Source: Methylobacterium tardum (GTDB lineage Bacteria; Pseudomonadota; Alphaproteobacteria; Rhizobiales; Beijerinckiaceae). Taken from it: a DNA stretch of 64,000 nucleotides. The DNA is taken from the NCBI RefSeq assembly GCF_023546765.1, contig NZ_CP097484.1, positions 6,444,001 to 6,508,000 of the forward strand. Direction: 5' to 3'. The notes below the pieces were generated by a model that saw nothing but the letters and a program-made list of their open reading frames with translations, was not told where the DNA came from and made no database searches. This document shows positions 25,049-33,763 of the stretch, in pieces. Position numbers and translations under genes: made by a program. Position 1 is the stretch's first letter. The number at the start of each line of letters is the position of its first letter.

Positions 25049-26347
25049 ATGCGCATGAAGGCACAAAACCGGTTCACCACCCTCCTGAGCGTCGCCGCTC
25101 TCGGCGCGCTGGGTGTTGGCGCCGCCGAAGCCCGCGACCAGGGCAACTACGCCCAGGCCGAATGGGCGCAGGACTACGCCTCGCCCGCCGCCATGCAGGT
25201 GCAGCGCGAGACGGTTCCGATTCTCTCGCCCCAGACGGTCTCGGCCACTGAGCAGATGGTCGAGCGCTACAAGGACATCGTCGGCCGCGGCGGCTGGAAG
25301 CAGGTTTCCGGCGCCGACCACCTGCGGATCGGCTCGCGCGGCCCGGCCGTGGCGGCCGTCCGCCAGCGCCTGATCGTCACCGGTGATCTCGATCCGGCGG
25401 CCGGCGGCTCGGGCGTGTACGATTCCTACGTCGCCGCCGGCGTGAAGCGCTTCCAGGCCCGCCACGGCCTCAGCCAGACCGGCACGATGAGCCTTGCTAC
25501 GCAGCAGGCGATGAACGTCCCGGCCGATGTCCGGCTGCGCCAGCTCGAGACCAACGTCGTGCGTCTGCGCTCCTACTCGGGCGACCTGGGCCGGCGCTTC
25601 GTGATCACCAACATCCCGGCGGCCTTGGTCGAGACCGTCGAGAACGGTCAGGTCGTGACGCTGCACGCCGCGGGCGTGGGCAAGATCGACCGGCAGTCGC
25701 CGATCATGAACACCAAGGCGACCCAGATCAATTTCAACCCGACTTGGACGGTCCCGGCTTCCATCGTGAAGAAGGACCTGATCCCGAAGATGCAGAAGGA
25801 TCCGAACTACCTCACGGACAACCGGATCCGCATCCTGTCGAACGGTCAGGAGATCTCGCCGAAGTCGGTCAACTGGTTCTCCGACGAGGGCACCCGCTAC
25901 ACCTACCGGCAGGATTCGGGCGCCGACTTCAACTCGATGGGCATCGTCCGCATCAACATCCCGAACCCCTACGGCGTGTTCATGCATGACACGAACACCA
26001 AGGGCGTGTTCGGCGACGATTTCCGCTTCATCTCGTCGGGCTGCGTGCGCGTGCAGAACGTGCGCGAGTACATCACCTGGCTGTTGAAGGACACGCCCGG
26101 CTGGGATCGTCAGAAGGTCGAGGAGGCGATCGAGAGCGGCAAGCGCGTCGACGCCAACATCGCCCAGCCGGTGCCGGTCTACTGGACCTACATCACTGCT
26201 TGGTCGACCCCGGACGGCCTCGTGCAGTTCCGCGACGACATCTACAAGCGCGACGGCGTGAACGTGCCGTCGACCATCGGCGCCCCGACCCCGGTCGCCA
26301 GCGCCGAGCCGATGCCGCAGTCGTTCGAGCCCGGCGACGAGGAGTAG
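25049..26347 (+). CDS. L,D-transpeptidase with peptidoglycan-binding domain (YkuD family)
   Basis: 432 residues: signal peptide (LLSVAALGALGVGAAEA), a PG_binding_1 domain about residues 90-155 (LRIGSRGPAVAAVRQRLIVT, AAGVKRFQARHGL), and a YkuD catalytic domain. The active-site motif is HDTNTKGVF (His313) to SSGCVRV (Cys332). It forms 3-3 meso-DAP crosslinks or attaches outer-membrane proteins to peptidoglycan in the periplasm. The size and domain order are those of the YcbB/LdtD group. A strong hairpin follows the stop, so it is a single-gene unit. Confidence 0.92.
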   Translation: MRMKAQNRFTTLLSVAALGALGVGAAEARDQGNYAQAEWAQDYASPAAMQVQRETVPILSPQTVSATEQMVERYKDIVGRGGWKQVSGADHLRIGSRGPAVAAVRQRLIVTGDLDPAAGGSGVYDSYVAAGVKRFQARHGLSQTGTMSLATQQAMNVPADVRLRQLETNVVRLRSYSGDLGRRFVITNIPAALVETVENGQVVTLHAAGVGKIDRQSPIMNTKATQINFNPTWTVPASIVKKDLIPKMQKDPNYLTDNRIRILSNGQEISPKSVNWFSDEGTRYTYRQDSGADFNSMGIVRINIPNPYGVFMHDTNTKGVFGDDFRFISSGCVRVQNVREYITWLLKDTPGWDRQKVEEAIESGKRVDANIAQPVPVYWTYITAWSTPDGLVQFRDDIYKRDGVNVPSTIGAPTPVASAEPMPQSFEPGDEE

Positions 26348-26393
26348 GCGTCCCGCGCGCCGCGGAGCTCTTCGAGCCCGATACCGATAGGCC

Positions 26394-26430
26394 GCGGCCC
26401 GCATCCTCCGGCAGGATGCGGGCCGCGCGC
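26394..26430 (+). terminator. Strong hairpin after the L,D-transpeptidase gene
   Basis: A perfect 14-bp stem, GCGGCCCGCATCCT at 26394-26407 and AGGATGCGGGCCGC at 26413-26426, loop CCGGC. It is followed by GCGCGTTTC, so the U tract is weak. Confidence 0.7.
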
Positions 26431-26432
26431 GT

Positions 26433-26642
26433 TTCGGGGGGCGCTGTCTCGACCCGTTCCTCGCCGAGCTGTTCGAGCGCTACCCGGAAACGAGGAAGAG
26501 CTGGGTCGGGGCGATACCCTCGACCCATATCTGGACGGCGCGGCTCCCGGACGATCTCGCGCCGGGCGCCCATCGCATCGCGGTCGAGGGCACGGACGAG
26601 TACGGCTGGCCGATCCGGAGCTGCGCCGTCCTCGGAGTCATG
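26433..26642 (+). pseudogene. Remnant of a calcineurin-like phosphoesterase C-terminal domain
   Basis: About 65 codons in one frame read as a coherent protein end: DPFLAELFERYPETRKSW, then STHIWTARLPDDLAPGAH and EGTDEYGWP. The last blocks match the end of bacterial calcineurin-like phosphoesterases with the MetallophosC-type C-terminal domain (typically HLWxAxLPxDLxPGxHxxxVRATDxYG). There is no catalytic domain upstream; the frame instead runs back into the transpeptidase terminator. It appears to be the stump left after deletion of a gene. Boundaries are approximate. Confidence 0.5.
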
Positions 26643-26681
26643 GGCGAGCGCGGGCGCAGCTCGTCGCCCGCGCGCGTGACC

Positions 26682-27260
26682 TCAGGCCGCGAGCTGTCGC
26701 GTGCCGTGGCCGCCTTCCCGGATTTCCTCGATGATCTTGGCGCAGAAGGCGTCGAGGTCGCCCGGATTGCGGCTGGTGATGATGCCGTGATCGGTCACGA
26801 CTTCCTTGTCGTGCCAGCGGCCGCCGGCGTTGATCACGTCGGTCCGGATCGAGCTGAACGAGGTCAGGTCGCGGCCCTTGGCCGCGCCGACCTCGATGAG
26901 CAGCCACGGCGCGTGACAGATTGCGGCGACGACCTTGCCGGATGTCAGGAAGCTCTTGATCACCTCCAGCGCCTTCGGCTCGAGCCGCAGCTTGTCGGGG
27001 TTGATCTGTCCGCCGGGCAGGACCAGCGCGTCGTAGGCGGACGGATCGACCTGCTCCAGCTCGGTATCGACCGCGACCTCCTTGCCCCAGTCGGTCTTGT
27101 CCCAGCCGCGGATCGAGCCCTTGCTCTGGCGGGATTGCGGGGCCGCGACGGTGACCTTCGCACCGGCCTGAGACAGCTTGGATTGCGGAACCGTCAGCTC
27201 GGCTTCCTCGAAGCCGTCGGTCGCCAGGATCAGGATCTTGGCCTGCTTGATGTCGGGCAT
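26682..27260 (-). CDS. PfpI/DJ-1 family stress protein (general stress protein 18 type)
   Basis: 192 residues. The nucleophile elbow is AAICHAPWLL with Cys115-His116, and Glu18/Glu19 near ATDGFEEAEL provide the acidic partner; LPGGQINPDKLR is the typical glycine loop. These proteins are deglycases, chaperones or proteases in stress, and the exact activity is disputed. ATG 27260, no co-directional neighbours, faces the phosphoesterase remnant. Confidence 0.92.
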   Translation of the reverse strand: MPDIKQAKILILATDGFEEAELTVPQSKLSQAGAKVTVAAPQSRQSKGSIRGWDKTDWGKEVAVDTELEQVDPSAYDALVLPGGQINPDKLRLEPKALEVIKSFLTSGKVVAAICHAPWLLIEVGAAKGRDLTSFSSIRTDVINAGGRWHDKEVVTDHGIITSRNPGDLDAFCAKIIEEIREGGHGTRQLAA

Positions 27261-27419
27261 GGCGGGTGTTCTCCGTTGCTGGGATGTGCCCGACCAACGG
27301 AAGGCCGATCACCCCGTTCCCGCGGCCAAACGGCGGCCGAGCCCGGCGCGGGCGGGCCAAGGAACCCCCGGGAGCGCGGTCCGTTAGTGACCATCCCATC
27401 ACGCATCAGGAGTCGCGCC

Positions 27420-27623
27420 ATGGCCAACCCCGGCCTGCCCGAACCCACGCCCGGCGATCTGCCGCCTGTGCCGCCCACGCCCGACGAGGAGCCGGATATC
27501 GGCCCGACCGGTCCGCGCACGCCCTATCCGGTGAACGACCCCGGCATCGGCGAGCCCGGCGGTCCAGGTTCCGAACCCGACATCTTCCCGGGGACGCCGA
27601 CCGATCCCGGGACGCGGATGTGA
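27420..27623 (+). CDS. Small proline-rich acidic hypothetical protein
   Basis: 67 residues rich in Pro, Gly, Asp and Glu (MANPGLPEPTPGDLPPVPPT at the start), with no hydrophobic core or cysteine, so it is probably disordered. ATG 27420 has an AGGAG site 8 bases upstream, which supports translation. No recognised family. A protein of similar composition occurs at 56176-56373 but the two do not align well. Confidence 0.6.
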   Translation: MANPGLPEPTPGDLPPVPPTPDEEPDIGPTGPRTPYPVNDPGIGEPGGPGSEPDIFPGTPTDPGTRM

Positions 27624-27643
27624 CCCGCGGACAGCGGTGAGAC

Positions 27644-28033
27644 TCAGTGGCCGCCGTGCGAGGTGCGAACGTCGCGGGGGGCGTTGAGGATCTCGGAGAG
27701 GCTCGTCACGACGTGGCGGGCCTCTTCGTCCGTCAGGCGAAGCTGGAAGGGCGGGAGCGCCCCGGCCTGCAGGGCGACCACCGCCTGACCCTCGTCGTCG
27801 GTGCCGATCTCGATGGCCGAGGAGGTCACGTCGAGCATGGCGACCTCCTCGTCGCCCATCTCATCCCCGACATCCGGCTCGTCGGTATCGTCGATCGCCG
27901 TGAGAAGCTGGCCGACGGCGCGCACCAGGGCGCGCGCGGCGCGGGCATCCATCACCACCGCCGTCGCCTGATCATCCTTCTGGAAAGAGAGCTGGATGTT
28001 CGCACCGTCCAGCGAGACCGAGATGCCTGCCAT
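27644..28033 (-). CDS. Hypothetical acidic protein
   Basis: 129 residues from ATG 28033 (MAGISVSLDGANIQLSFQKD). It has a beta-rich look in the N-terminal 40 residues, then an acidic linker with DDTDEPDVGDEMGDEE, and ends in LRLTDEEARHVVTSLSEIL, which is predicted helix. No signal peptide or membrane segment and no family I recognise. The frame opens further upstream, but the extension overlaps only low-complexity sequence. It converges on the proline-rich gene. Confidence 0.6.
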   Translation of the reverse strand: MAGISVSLDGANIQLSFQKDDQATAVVMDARAARALVRAVGQLLTAIDDTDEPDVGDEMGDEEVAMLDVTSSAIEIGTDDEGQAVVALQAGALPPFQLRLTDEEARHVVTSLSEILNAPRDVRTSHGGH

Positions 28034-28350
28034 GTACCGTCCAGAGCCACGCGCCTTAACTGCTTGAGCGCATTCCGTATATGCATCGTGAATGCCGAGA
28101 ATCACAGGGGGCGGCGCGCCTCGGCAGCGCCCGCGATCCGGCCTGCGACGCAGATGTTGCGTCCGAACCGCCTTGTTGCGGCCGCAGCGGATCCCTAAAT
28201 ACGTCCTCGGGGGGCTTACCCACCGAGACCGACGCTTCAAGGGTCCGGCATCTCGCGCCCCGCCACACTGGCCAAACCCCAGAAAGACCTTGGCGCATCA
28301 CGCGGCTCCTTCGTCGCGCGGGTGGCCTATGGACGAACGAGGTACACTAC
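28034..28350. other. Gap between the divergent acidic protein and cold-shock genes
   Basis: Contains no supported gene. It must carry the promoter and probably a long 5' untranslated leader of the cold-shock gene, which is common for csp mRNAs, as well as the promoter of the acidic protein on the other strand. I see no clear riboswitch fold. Confidence 0.5.
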
Positions 28351-28560
28351 GTGAATACCGGCACTGTGAAGTGGTTCAATGAGACCAAGGGCTACGGTTT
28401 CATCCAGCCCGATGATGGCGGCAAGGACGTGTTCGTTCACATCTCGGCCGTCGAGCGCGCCGGGATGCGCAACCTGATCGAAGGCCAGCGGATCACTTAC
28501 GAGATCCTCACCGACAAGCGCAGCGGCAAGGACGCCGCCGGCAACCTGCAGGCGGCCTGA
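28351..28560 (+). CDS. Cold-shock protein (CspA family)
   Basis: 69 residues, standard CSD length. Both RNA-binding motifs are present: RNP1 KGYGFIQP and RNP2 VFVHIS, after the conserved GTVKWFN opening. It binds single-stranded RNA/DNA and melts mRNA structure. Start is GTG 28351 with GAGG upstream; it is the only start that gives a full-length domain. Single-gene unit, followed by a structured element. Confidence 0.95.
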   Translation: MNTGTVKWFNETKGYGFIQPDDGGKDVFVHISAVERAGMRNLIEGQRITYEILTDKRSGKDAAGNLQAA

Positions 28561-28581
28561 CCGTCCCGCAGGTCTGAAAGG

Positions 28582-28648
28582 CCCTCACAGGCCTCCCGCT
28601 GCGCCCTGGGTGCGGAGGGAGACCGTCCCGAAGGGACGCTTGTGAGGG
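28582..28648 (+). other. Structured element downstream of the cold-shock gene
   Basis: CCCTCACA (28582-28589) pairs with TGTGAGGG (28641-28648), and inside lies the perfect small hairpin CGTCCC-GAA-GGGACG. No U tract follows, so this may be a 3' stabilising fold or a small repeat rather than a simple terminator. Confidence 0.4.
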
Positions 28649-29034
28649 ATCCTGATCCGGCCGCGCGAAGCGGTTCCCCCTTCCGACGCTTCCATGCCGG
28701 ACGAGACCGTTCGGTATCCGGTCGCGTCGGAGGCAATATCCCAGAAACGACGCCGGGCGGCGTAAAACGTCCGGTCCAGAAAAGAAAAGACCTAATTCAT
28801 GATGTTCGAATACACACGGCGCCGCGGCGTCCGTTCCCCGTCACCGATGCGCCGACCTTCCGGGTGGGCAAGCTGGCGCGGGCCAAGACCGCGGATCAGA
28901 CCGGGGCCGATATCAGCCACCTGATCGACCGGTCCTACAACTACCATTCCCCTCGGGAACTGCACTGGCATCTCGCCGAGCGCCTCGGGCTCGCGCCCGG
29001 CGCGGTCATGCTCCGCGAGTCCGCGGCAGCCTGA
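28642..29034 (+). CDS. Hypothetical protein, start uncertain
   Basis: The conserved-looking part is the last ~60 residues (FRVGKLARAKTADQTGADIS, YNYHSPRELHWHLAERLGLA), with biased codon use like neighbours. The frame begins at a GTG at 28642 but the first 60 residues look non-coding. An ATG at 28799 lies in another frame and reads MMFEYTRRRGVRSP before running out, so a frame change near 28840 would give a shorter, cleaner protein. No family recognised. Confidence 0.4.
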   Translation: MRDPDPAARSGSPFRRFHAGRDRSVSGRVGGNIPETTPGGVKRPVQKRKDLIHDVRIHTAPRRPFPVTDAPTFRVGKLARAKTADQTGADISHLIDRSYNYHSPRELHWHLAERLGLAPGAVMLRESAAA

Positions 29035-29087
29035 CGGGCAAGACGTAGCGGCGAGTCTCGCGACCGATCGCTTCCCGCCGATCACAC

Positions 29088-29217
29088 CGTCATTCCGGGG
29101 CGCCGCAGGTGAGCCCGGAAGCCATAAGCGCCGCGGTTGCTCAACCGTGGCGCCTCGGCGTGCCTTGATCCCGGGCTCCGCTGCGCGGCCCCGGGATGTC
29201 GCCCATCCCGGATGACG
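29088..29217. repeat. Intergenic repeat with inverted ends and internal hairpin
   Basis: The ends CGTCATTCCGGGG (29088) and CCCGGATGACG (29207-29217) are inverted copies with one base missing. Inside, GCGCCGCGGTTG-CT-CAACCGTGGCGC (29128-29153) is a near-perfect hairpin. This resembles dispersed intergenic repeats of alphaproteobacteria. A different family from the one at 15.5 kb. Confidence 0.6.
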
Positions 29218-29286
29218 AGATGGGATCGCGATCGTCACCCGGCGTGATTGGGCCTCACAGCCGACTTCAAGAGCCGTCCCCGCGCC

Positions 29287-30102
29287 TCAGCGGCCCCAGG
29301 CCGCCAGGACGGGATCGCGCAGCACCACCGGAGCGGCGAGCAGCTCGCCGTGAACCGGATCCGGGCGGTTATAGGGTGTGGCGTCACCGTTGAAGTCGCA
29401 CACAATCCCGCCCGCTTCGCGCAGGACGAGGTCCGCGGCCGCGAGGTCCCAGTCGCGGGCATGGCCGGAGATCATCCCGACATCGACGGTCCCGTCGGCC
29501 ACGCGGGCGAGCCGCAGGGCGAGCGACGGGATCCGCGCGATCACCGAGAAATCCGGATCCGGGCCGGCGCCGCGCGTGAGGCGGTCGAGCATCGGTTTCG
29601 GGCCGGTGATGCGCGCGCCCGGCAGGCTCTGCCGGCCGTCGACCCGGATCTGTTCGCCGTTCCGGGTGGCGCCGCGCCCGCGGACCGCTTCGTAATCCGC
29701 GCCGCCGGCCGGCGCGTGGACGAAGCCGATCAGCGGCTGGCCCCCGGAGAGCAGGGCGACCGCGATCGCCCAGTCGGGGTGGCCCGACAGGAAGGCGCGG
29801 GTCCCGTCGATCGGATCCACGATCCAGACGAGGTCGTGGCCGATGCGCGCCGGATCGTCGGCCGTCTCCTCCGAAAGCCAAGCCGCCTGCGGAACGAGGC
29901 TGCTCAGCCGGACCTTCAGGAAGGCGTCCACCGCGACGTCGGCCTCGGTCACCGGCGAGCCGCCCGCTTTCGACCAGATCCGCGCGGAGGTCTGGCCGCC
30001 GAGCCTGAAGAACGGACGCGCGATCTCGGCAGCCTCGCGCATGACCGCGCGCAGGTCCGGCATGAGGGCGGAGACGGCGTCGTCGGTGAGAGTCTCGGAC
30101 AT
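29287..30102 (-). CDS. 3'(2'),5'-bisphosphate nucleotidase / inositol monophosphatase family (CysQ-like)
   Basis: 271 residues from ATG 30102. Metal-binding motifs of the lithium-sensitive phosphatase family: LSEETADD (Glu), WIVDPIDGTRAF and RDWDLAAADLVLREAGG (Asp). CysQ members remove the 3'-phosphate from PAP in sulfate assimilation; SuhB members act on inositol phosphate. The length and the WDLAAADLVLREAGG end favour the CysQ side, but assignment is not certain. Two further upstream in-frame ATGs exist at 30114 and 30135. Confidence 0.85.
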   Translation of the reverse strand: MSETLTDDAVSALMPDLRAVMREAAEIARPFFRLGGQTSARIWSKAGGSPVTEADVAVDAFLKVRLSSLVPQAAWLSEETADDPARIGHDLVWIVDPIDGTRAFLSGHPDWAIAVALLSGGQPLIGFVHAPAGGADYEAVRGRGATRNGEQIRVDGRQSLPGARITGPKPMLDRLTRGAGPDPDFSVIARIPSLALRLARVADGTVDVGMISGHARDWDLAAADLVLREAGGIVCDFNGDATPYNRPDPVHGELLAAPVVLRDPVLAAWGR

Positions 30103-30467
30103 CGCGCTCCGCATGGAATCGGTCTGGCCCCGCAAAGGGCCTCGTTGCGCCGTCTATCCGGCTGAGCGGATGTCGGGGCCCGGCTGGGCTGAGAGAACCG
30201 GGCGCGGGAGGGCCGCGCATCCGGCCGCTCCGTTGTACGGCGCCTCCCGCACCGCCACAAGGATGTTGGTTGATCGATCGATAATGATCGAACAGCGCAA
30301 GGAAGTGTTGAGCATTCAAGGAAGCATTGAGCATTCCGCAAATGACAGCCCTGTCCAGATTCGCTTAACGACGGCTCTTAAGCGGTGCGGAGGAGTTCGG
30401 GTGCGATTTTGCTTGGCATAACGGACGGCCCGACAGGGGTCGCCACTTGATCCAGGGACTCGGACCG
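30103..30467. other. Divergent promoter gap between CysQ-like and DUF6101 genes
   Basis: No gene is supported. The middle is AT-richer (about 30265-30370) and contains a direct repeat of TTGAGCATTC (30308 and 30328 region) and a GATCGATCGATAATGATCG tract, which could be regulatory. I see no terminator. Confidence 0.45.
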
Positions 30468-30968
30468 ATGAACACTTCCCCGATCGCGGATGAACGTCGC
30501 ACAGGACAGCCGATGCTTGATGCGGACATCGCGCTCTGTTTCACGGCTTCGCCGCTCCCGGTGATCGGCCGGACGTCCGGCGCCCGCCCGGCCGCCGGCA
30601 TCGCACTCGCCTACGCTGCCGAGGATGCCGAGATCACCGGGACCGACCGGTTCACGTTGATCCTCGTCGATGCGGAAGGCCACGCGCTCCATCGCCTCGG
30701 CAGCTTCGGCGAGGACGACGTCGTGGCCGTTTGGCGCGACATCGCGGGCCGGGCCGGGCTGGTGCGGATGATCGTGCGGGAGGACGGTGTCCTCGTGCCG
30801 GTGTCCCAGCAGATTGGCCGTCTGATCCTCGGACAGGTGCGCATCCGCCGCCGGCATGCCGGGCTCGGCGCCCGCCGCCCGCGCTTCCTGGCCCGCCGCA
30901 AGACCGGCCGGTTGCCGGCCCGGCCGCAGATCTTCCGCGGCGAGAACGAGATCATCGCCCGCACCTGA
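30468..30968 (+). CDS. DUF6101 family protein
   Basis: 166 residues, from ATG 30468 (CAGGGA upstream). The N-terminal two thirds look like a small beta-rich domain (FTLILVDAEGHALHRLGSF, VVAVWRDIAG, VRMIVREDGVLVPVS); the C-terminus is very basic (IRRRHAGLGARRPRFLARRK), which suggests nucleic acid or membrane contact. The DUF6101 call is from memory of the family in Methylobacterium-type genomes. Function unknown. Confidence 0.6.
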   Translation: MNTSPIADERRTGQPMLDADIALCFTASPLPVIGRTSGARPAAGIALAYAAEDAEITGTDRFTLILVDAEGHALHRLGSFGEDDVVAVWRDIAGRAGLVRMIVREDGVLVPVSQQIGRLILGQVRIRRRHAGLGARRPRFLARRKTGRLPARPQIFRGENEIIART

Positions 30969-30983
30969 CGGTCTCCGCAGACC

Positions 30984-31931
30984 TCAGAAGAGACCACGCA
31001 GCAACGCGTCGGCAGCGAGGCCGACGAACAGGATCAGGCCCGCATCCCGGTTCGACCGGAACAGGGTGAGCGCTCCGCGCCCGTCGCGCTCCCGGAGCGA
31101 CACGACCTGCCAGGCGAGATGCGCCGCGAAGGCCGCAACGCCCAGGTAACCCACGATACCCGCGCTCGCGCCTCTGGCCGCCAGCAGGATCAGGATTGCC
31201 GCCAGGGCGTAGCATAGCCCGACGGCGCCTTTGACACGCCGGCCGAACAGCCGGGCCGAGGACCGGATCCCGGCGATCTCGTCATCCTCGATGTCCTGAA
31301 CCGCGTAGATCGTGTCGTAGCCGATGACCCAGCACAGCGCGCCCGCGTAGAGCAGCAGCGCCGGCGGATCGAGGCGGGCGAACACCGCCGCCCAGCCCAT
31401 CAGCGCGCCCCACGCGAAGGCCAGGCCCAGGATCGCCTGCGGCAGCGGCATGACGCGCTTCATGAACGGGTAGATCGCCACCGGCACGAGGGAGCACAGC
31501 CCGATGAGGATCGCCTCCTCGTTGAACTGCACCAGCACCGCGAGCCCGATCAGCGCCTGGACCACCAGGAACACGGCCGCGTGGCGCGGCCGCACCTGCC
31601 CCGAGGGGAGGGGGCGCAGGCGCGTGCGCTCGACCTGGGCGTCGAGGTCGCGATCGGCGATGTCGTTGTAGGTGGAGCCCGCCCCACGCATCGCCACCGC
31701 CCCGATCAGGAACAGCAGGCAGTGCCAGGGATCCGGGAAGGGCTGCTCCGCGGCGATCGCCGCCAGCGCGGCCGACCACCAGCAGGGCAGGAGCAGCAGC
31801 CACCACCCGATCGGCCGGTCGATGCGCGCTAGGCGCAGATAGGGCCGCCAGGGCCGCGGCGCGAACCGGTCGACCCAGTGTCCGCTCACGGCGTCCGCCG
31901 GCCGCCCGTCGTCAATCGCCGTCCTGCTCAT
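30984..31931 (-). CDS. ubiA: 4-hydroxybenzoate polyprenyltransferase
   Basis: 315 residues, about eight or nine membrane helices. Both aspartate-rich prenyl-diphosphate motifs are visible: NDIADRDLDAQV and YDTIYAVQDIEDDE. It joins the polyprenyl tail to 4-hydroxybenzoate in ubiquinone synthesis at the inner membrane. ATG 31931 gives MSRTAIDDGRPADAV; an ATG eight codons upstream is less likely. Downstream it converges on the DUF6101 gene with a 15-bp gap. Confidence 0.92.
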   Translation of the reverse strand: MSRTAIDDGRPADAVSGHWVDRFAPRPWRPYLRLARIDRPIGWWLLLLPCWWSAALAAIAAEQPFPDPWHCLLFLIGAVAMRGAGSTYNDIADRDLDAQVERTRLRPLPSGQVRPRHAAVFLVVQALIGLAVLVQFNEEAILIGLCSLVPVAIYPFMKRVMPLPQAILGLAFAWGALMGWAAVFARLDPPALLLYAGALCWVIGYDTIYAVQDIEDDEIAGIRSSARLFGRRVKGAVGLCYALAAILILLAARGASAGIVGYLGVAAFAAHLAWQVVSLRERDGRGALTLFRSNRDAGLILFVGLAADALLRGLF

Positions 31932-32015
31932 CGCTCGGATCTCCGGTCGCCGCACACGAGGCCCCCTCCGCTGCAGAGGGGATCCGCGCCGGATCCGTGA
32001 TCCTCTCAGACGATC

Positions 32016-32495
32016 TTACAGGGCGCCCTGCGGCAGCTTGAAGCTGCCGGTCAAGCCCGGACCGCCGAGCAGGCCGCCGCCGTTGCCATTGGCCTGAGCC
32101 TGGGCCTGGGCGCGGGCCTGCGCCTCCATCTTGGTCGCCTGGGCGGCGACGCTGCAGATCTTGGTGCGGATGCCGCTGACCTTCAGGTGGTCGGCCTTGA
32201 AGCCCTCGGCGAAGGAATCGGGGATCGAGCACCATTCCTTGTTGGCGGTGATCCACTTCAGGCCCTCGGCGCCGTTGGCCTGGAGCTTGCCGAACAGCGC
32301 GCAGGCTTCCTGCGGCGTCATCTTCTTCTTGGACTGCGAGGCCGCGTTGGCACGGCCGACCAGCGCTTTGCGATCGGCCAGGGTCTTCTGGATGGCGCCG
32401 CATTCCGGCGTCGCGCTCTGCGCGAAGGCTGCGGTACCGAACAGAACGGTGCCGACCAGCACCGCGGCCCCCAGACTCAAGCTCCCCTTCGCCAT
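32016..32495 (-). CDS. Secreted hypothetical protein with four cysteines
   Basis: 159 residues from ATG 32495. Signal peptide (LSLGAAVLVGTVLFGTAAFAQS). The mature part has four cysteines (PECGAIQKT, EACALFGKL, EWCSIP, KICSVAAQ), probably two disulfides, and then an Ala/Gln-rich stretch (ARAQAQAQANGNGGG). Looks like a small periplasmic protein; no family I recognise. It is divergent from rsmE across a 220-bp gap. Confidence 0.72.
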   Translation of the reverse strand: MAKGSLSLGAAVLVGTVLFGTAAFAQSATPECGAIQKTLADRKALVGRANAASQSKKKMTPQEACALFGKLQANGAEGLKWITANKEWCSIPDSFAEGFKADHLKVSGIRTKICSVAAQATKMEAQARAQAQAQANGNGGGLLGGPGLTGSFKLPQGAL

Positions 32496-32715
32496 TCCAC
32501 GACTCCCTCGACGCCCCTGCCGAATCCGCATGCGGCCGGCTCTCATCCGTTTCCCTGGGTTCGCCATAGGATTGTGGCGTCAATCAAGCGGCAAACCGGC
32601 TGCGCGATGCACTGGTGGACGAGGTGCGGAAAAGCCGCTCTCGTAACCTTTTGGCAACAGAGTGCGGGGCCCGTCCCGCGTTGACACGCCCAGCGGGGCG
32701 GGCAACCACGCGCCG

Positions 32716-33468
32716 ATGCCGGCCTACGACTTCACCGCTCCGCGCCTCTACGTCGCGCCCGATCTCGCCGCGGGGGTGATTCTGCCGCTCGACCGGGCGC
32801 AGGCGAATTACCTGCTCAACGTCCTGCGCCGTGGGCCGGACGATCCCGTCCTGGTCTTCAACGGTCGCGACGGCGAGTGGCGTGCGCACCTCGTCCAGAC
32901 CGGCCGCAAGGGCGCTGACCTGCACGTCGCCGCGCGCACGCGTCCGCAGCCTCGGCCCGCAGACCTGCACTACCTGTTCGCGCCCCTGAAGAGCGCGCGC
33001 CTGGACTACCTCGCGCAGAAGGCGGTGGAGATGGGAGCCGGCACGATCCAGCCGGTGATCACCCGGTTCACGCAGGGCGAGCGGGTCAATATGGACCGGC
33101 TGCGCGCCAATGCGGTGGAGGCCGCCGAGCAATGCGGCATCCTGGCGATCCCGGACTGCCCGGAACCCCAACGCCTGCCCGCGGTGCTGGCCGGCCTCGC
33201 GCCGGAGCGTCTCCTGGTGTTCTGCGACGAGGACGCCCCCGTCGGCGATCCGGTGGCGGCCCTGCGCGCGGCGGGCGATCCGCAGGCGCCGCCGCCGCTC
33301 GCCGTCCTGGTCGGCCCGGAGGGCGGCTTCTCCGAGGAGGAGCGGGCGCTGATTCGGGCGCGGCCCAACACCGTCGCGCTGTCGCTCGGGCCGCGGATCC
33401 TCCGAGCCGACACCGCCGCTGTCGCGGTGCTGACCCTGGTCCAGGCGGTTCTCGGAGATGCGCGCTGA
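32716..33468 (+). CDS. rsmE: 16S rRNA (uracil1498-N3)-methyltransferase
   Basis: 250 residues, SPOUT-fold family of normal length. The SAM-binding trefoil knot is at LVGPEGGFSEEE, followed by SLGPRILRADTAAVAVL, both highly diagnostic. N-terminal PUA-like domain begins RLYVAPDLAAG and HYLLxVLR is represented by NYLLNVLRRG. ATG 32716 is the only suitable start. It methylates U1498 of 16S rRNA. Likely upstream of gshA by 295 bp. Confidence 0.95.
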   Translation: MPAYDFTAPRLYVAPDLAAGVILPLDRAQANYLLNVLRRGPDDPVLVFNGRDGEWRAHLVQTGRKGADLHVAARTRPQPRPADLHYLFAPLKSARLDYLAQKAVEMGAGTIQPVITRFTQGERVNMDRLRANAVEAAEQCGILAIPDCPEPQRLPAVLAGLAPERLLVFCDEDAPVGDPVAALRAAGDPQAPPPLAVLVGPEGGFSEEERALIRARPNTVALSLGPRILRADTAAVAVLTLVQAVLGDAR

Positions 33469-33763
33469 AATGTCCGCCTGTCGGATCCATGTGTGCCGGC
33501 GCACATAAGGATAGTCCGGCGGGCGATTGTCGCGCCGGATCAGACGTGAAGCGGGGCACCGGTCTGCGCCGCCGCGTTGTGGGTTCTCGGCGGCTCGACT
33601 ATGTCCCTCACCGGACGCCGCCTGCGCCGCGGGCTCATCGGGGTCGGGGGCGGGTGTCAGCCCGAACCCCATTCGCGAGGTGGGGTTTGAACCGGGCGGA
33701 CCCGCCGAAGCAGTTCGGCGCGCCCTCTCCCAGGCACAGGTCAGACGCACGGGCAGGCAGCGC

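Noticed and set aside
33640..33710. Possible tRNA-like or T-arm sequence (GGTTTGAACC)
   Set aside because: No cloverleaf with acceptor stem or anticodon arm can be built; it is a local inverted repeat upstream of gshA.
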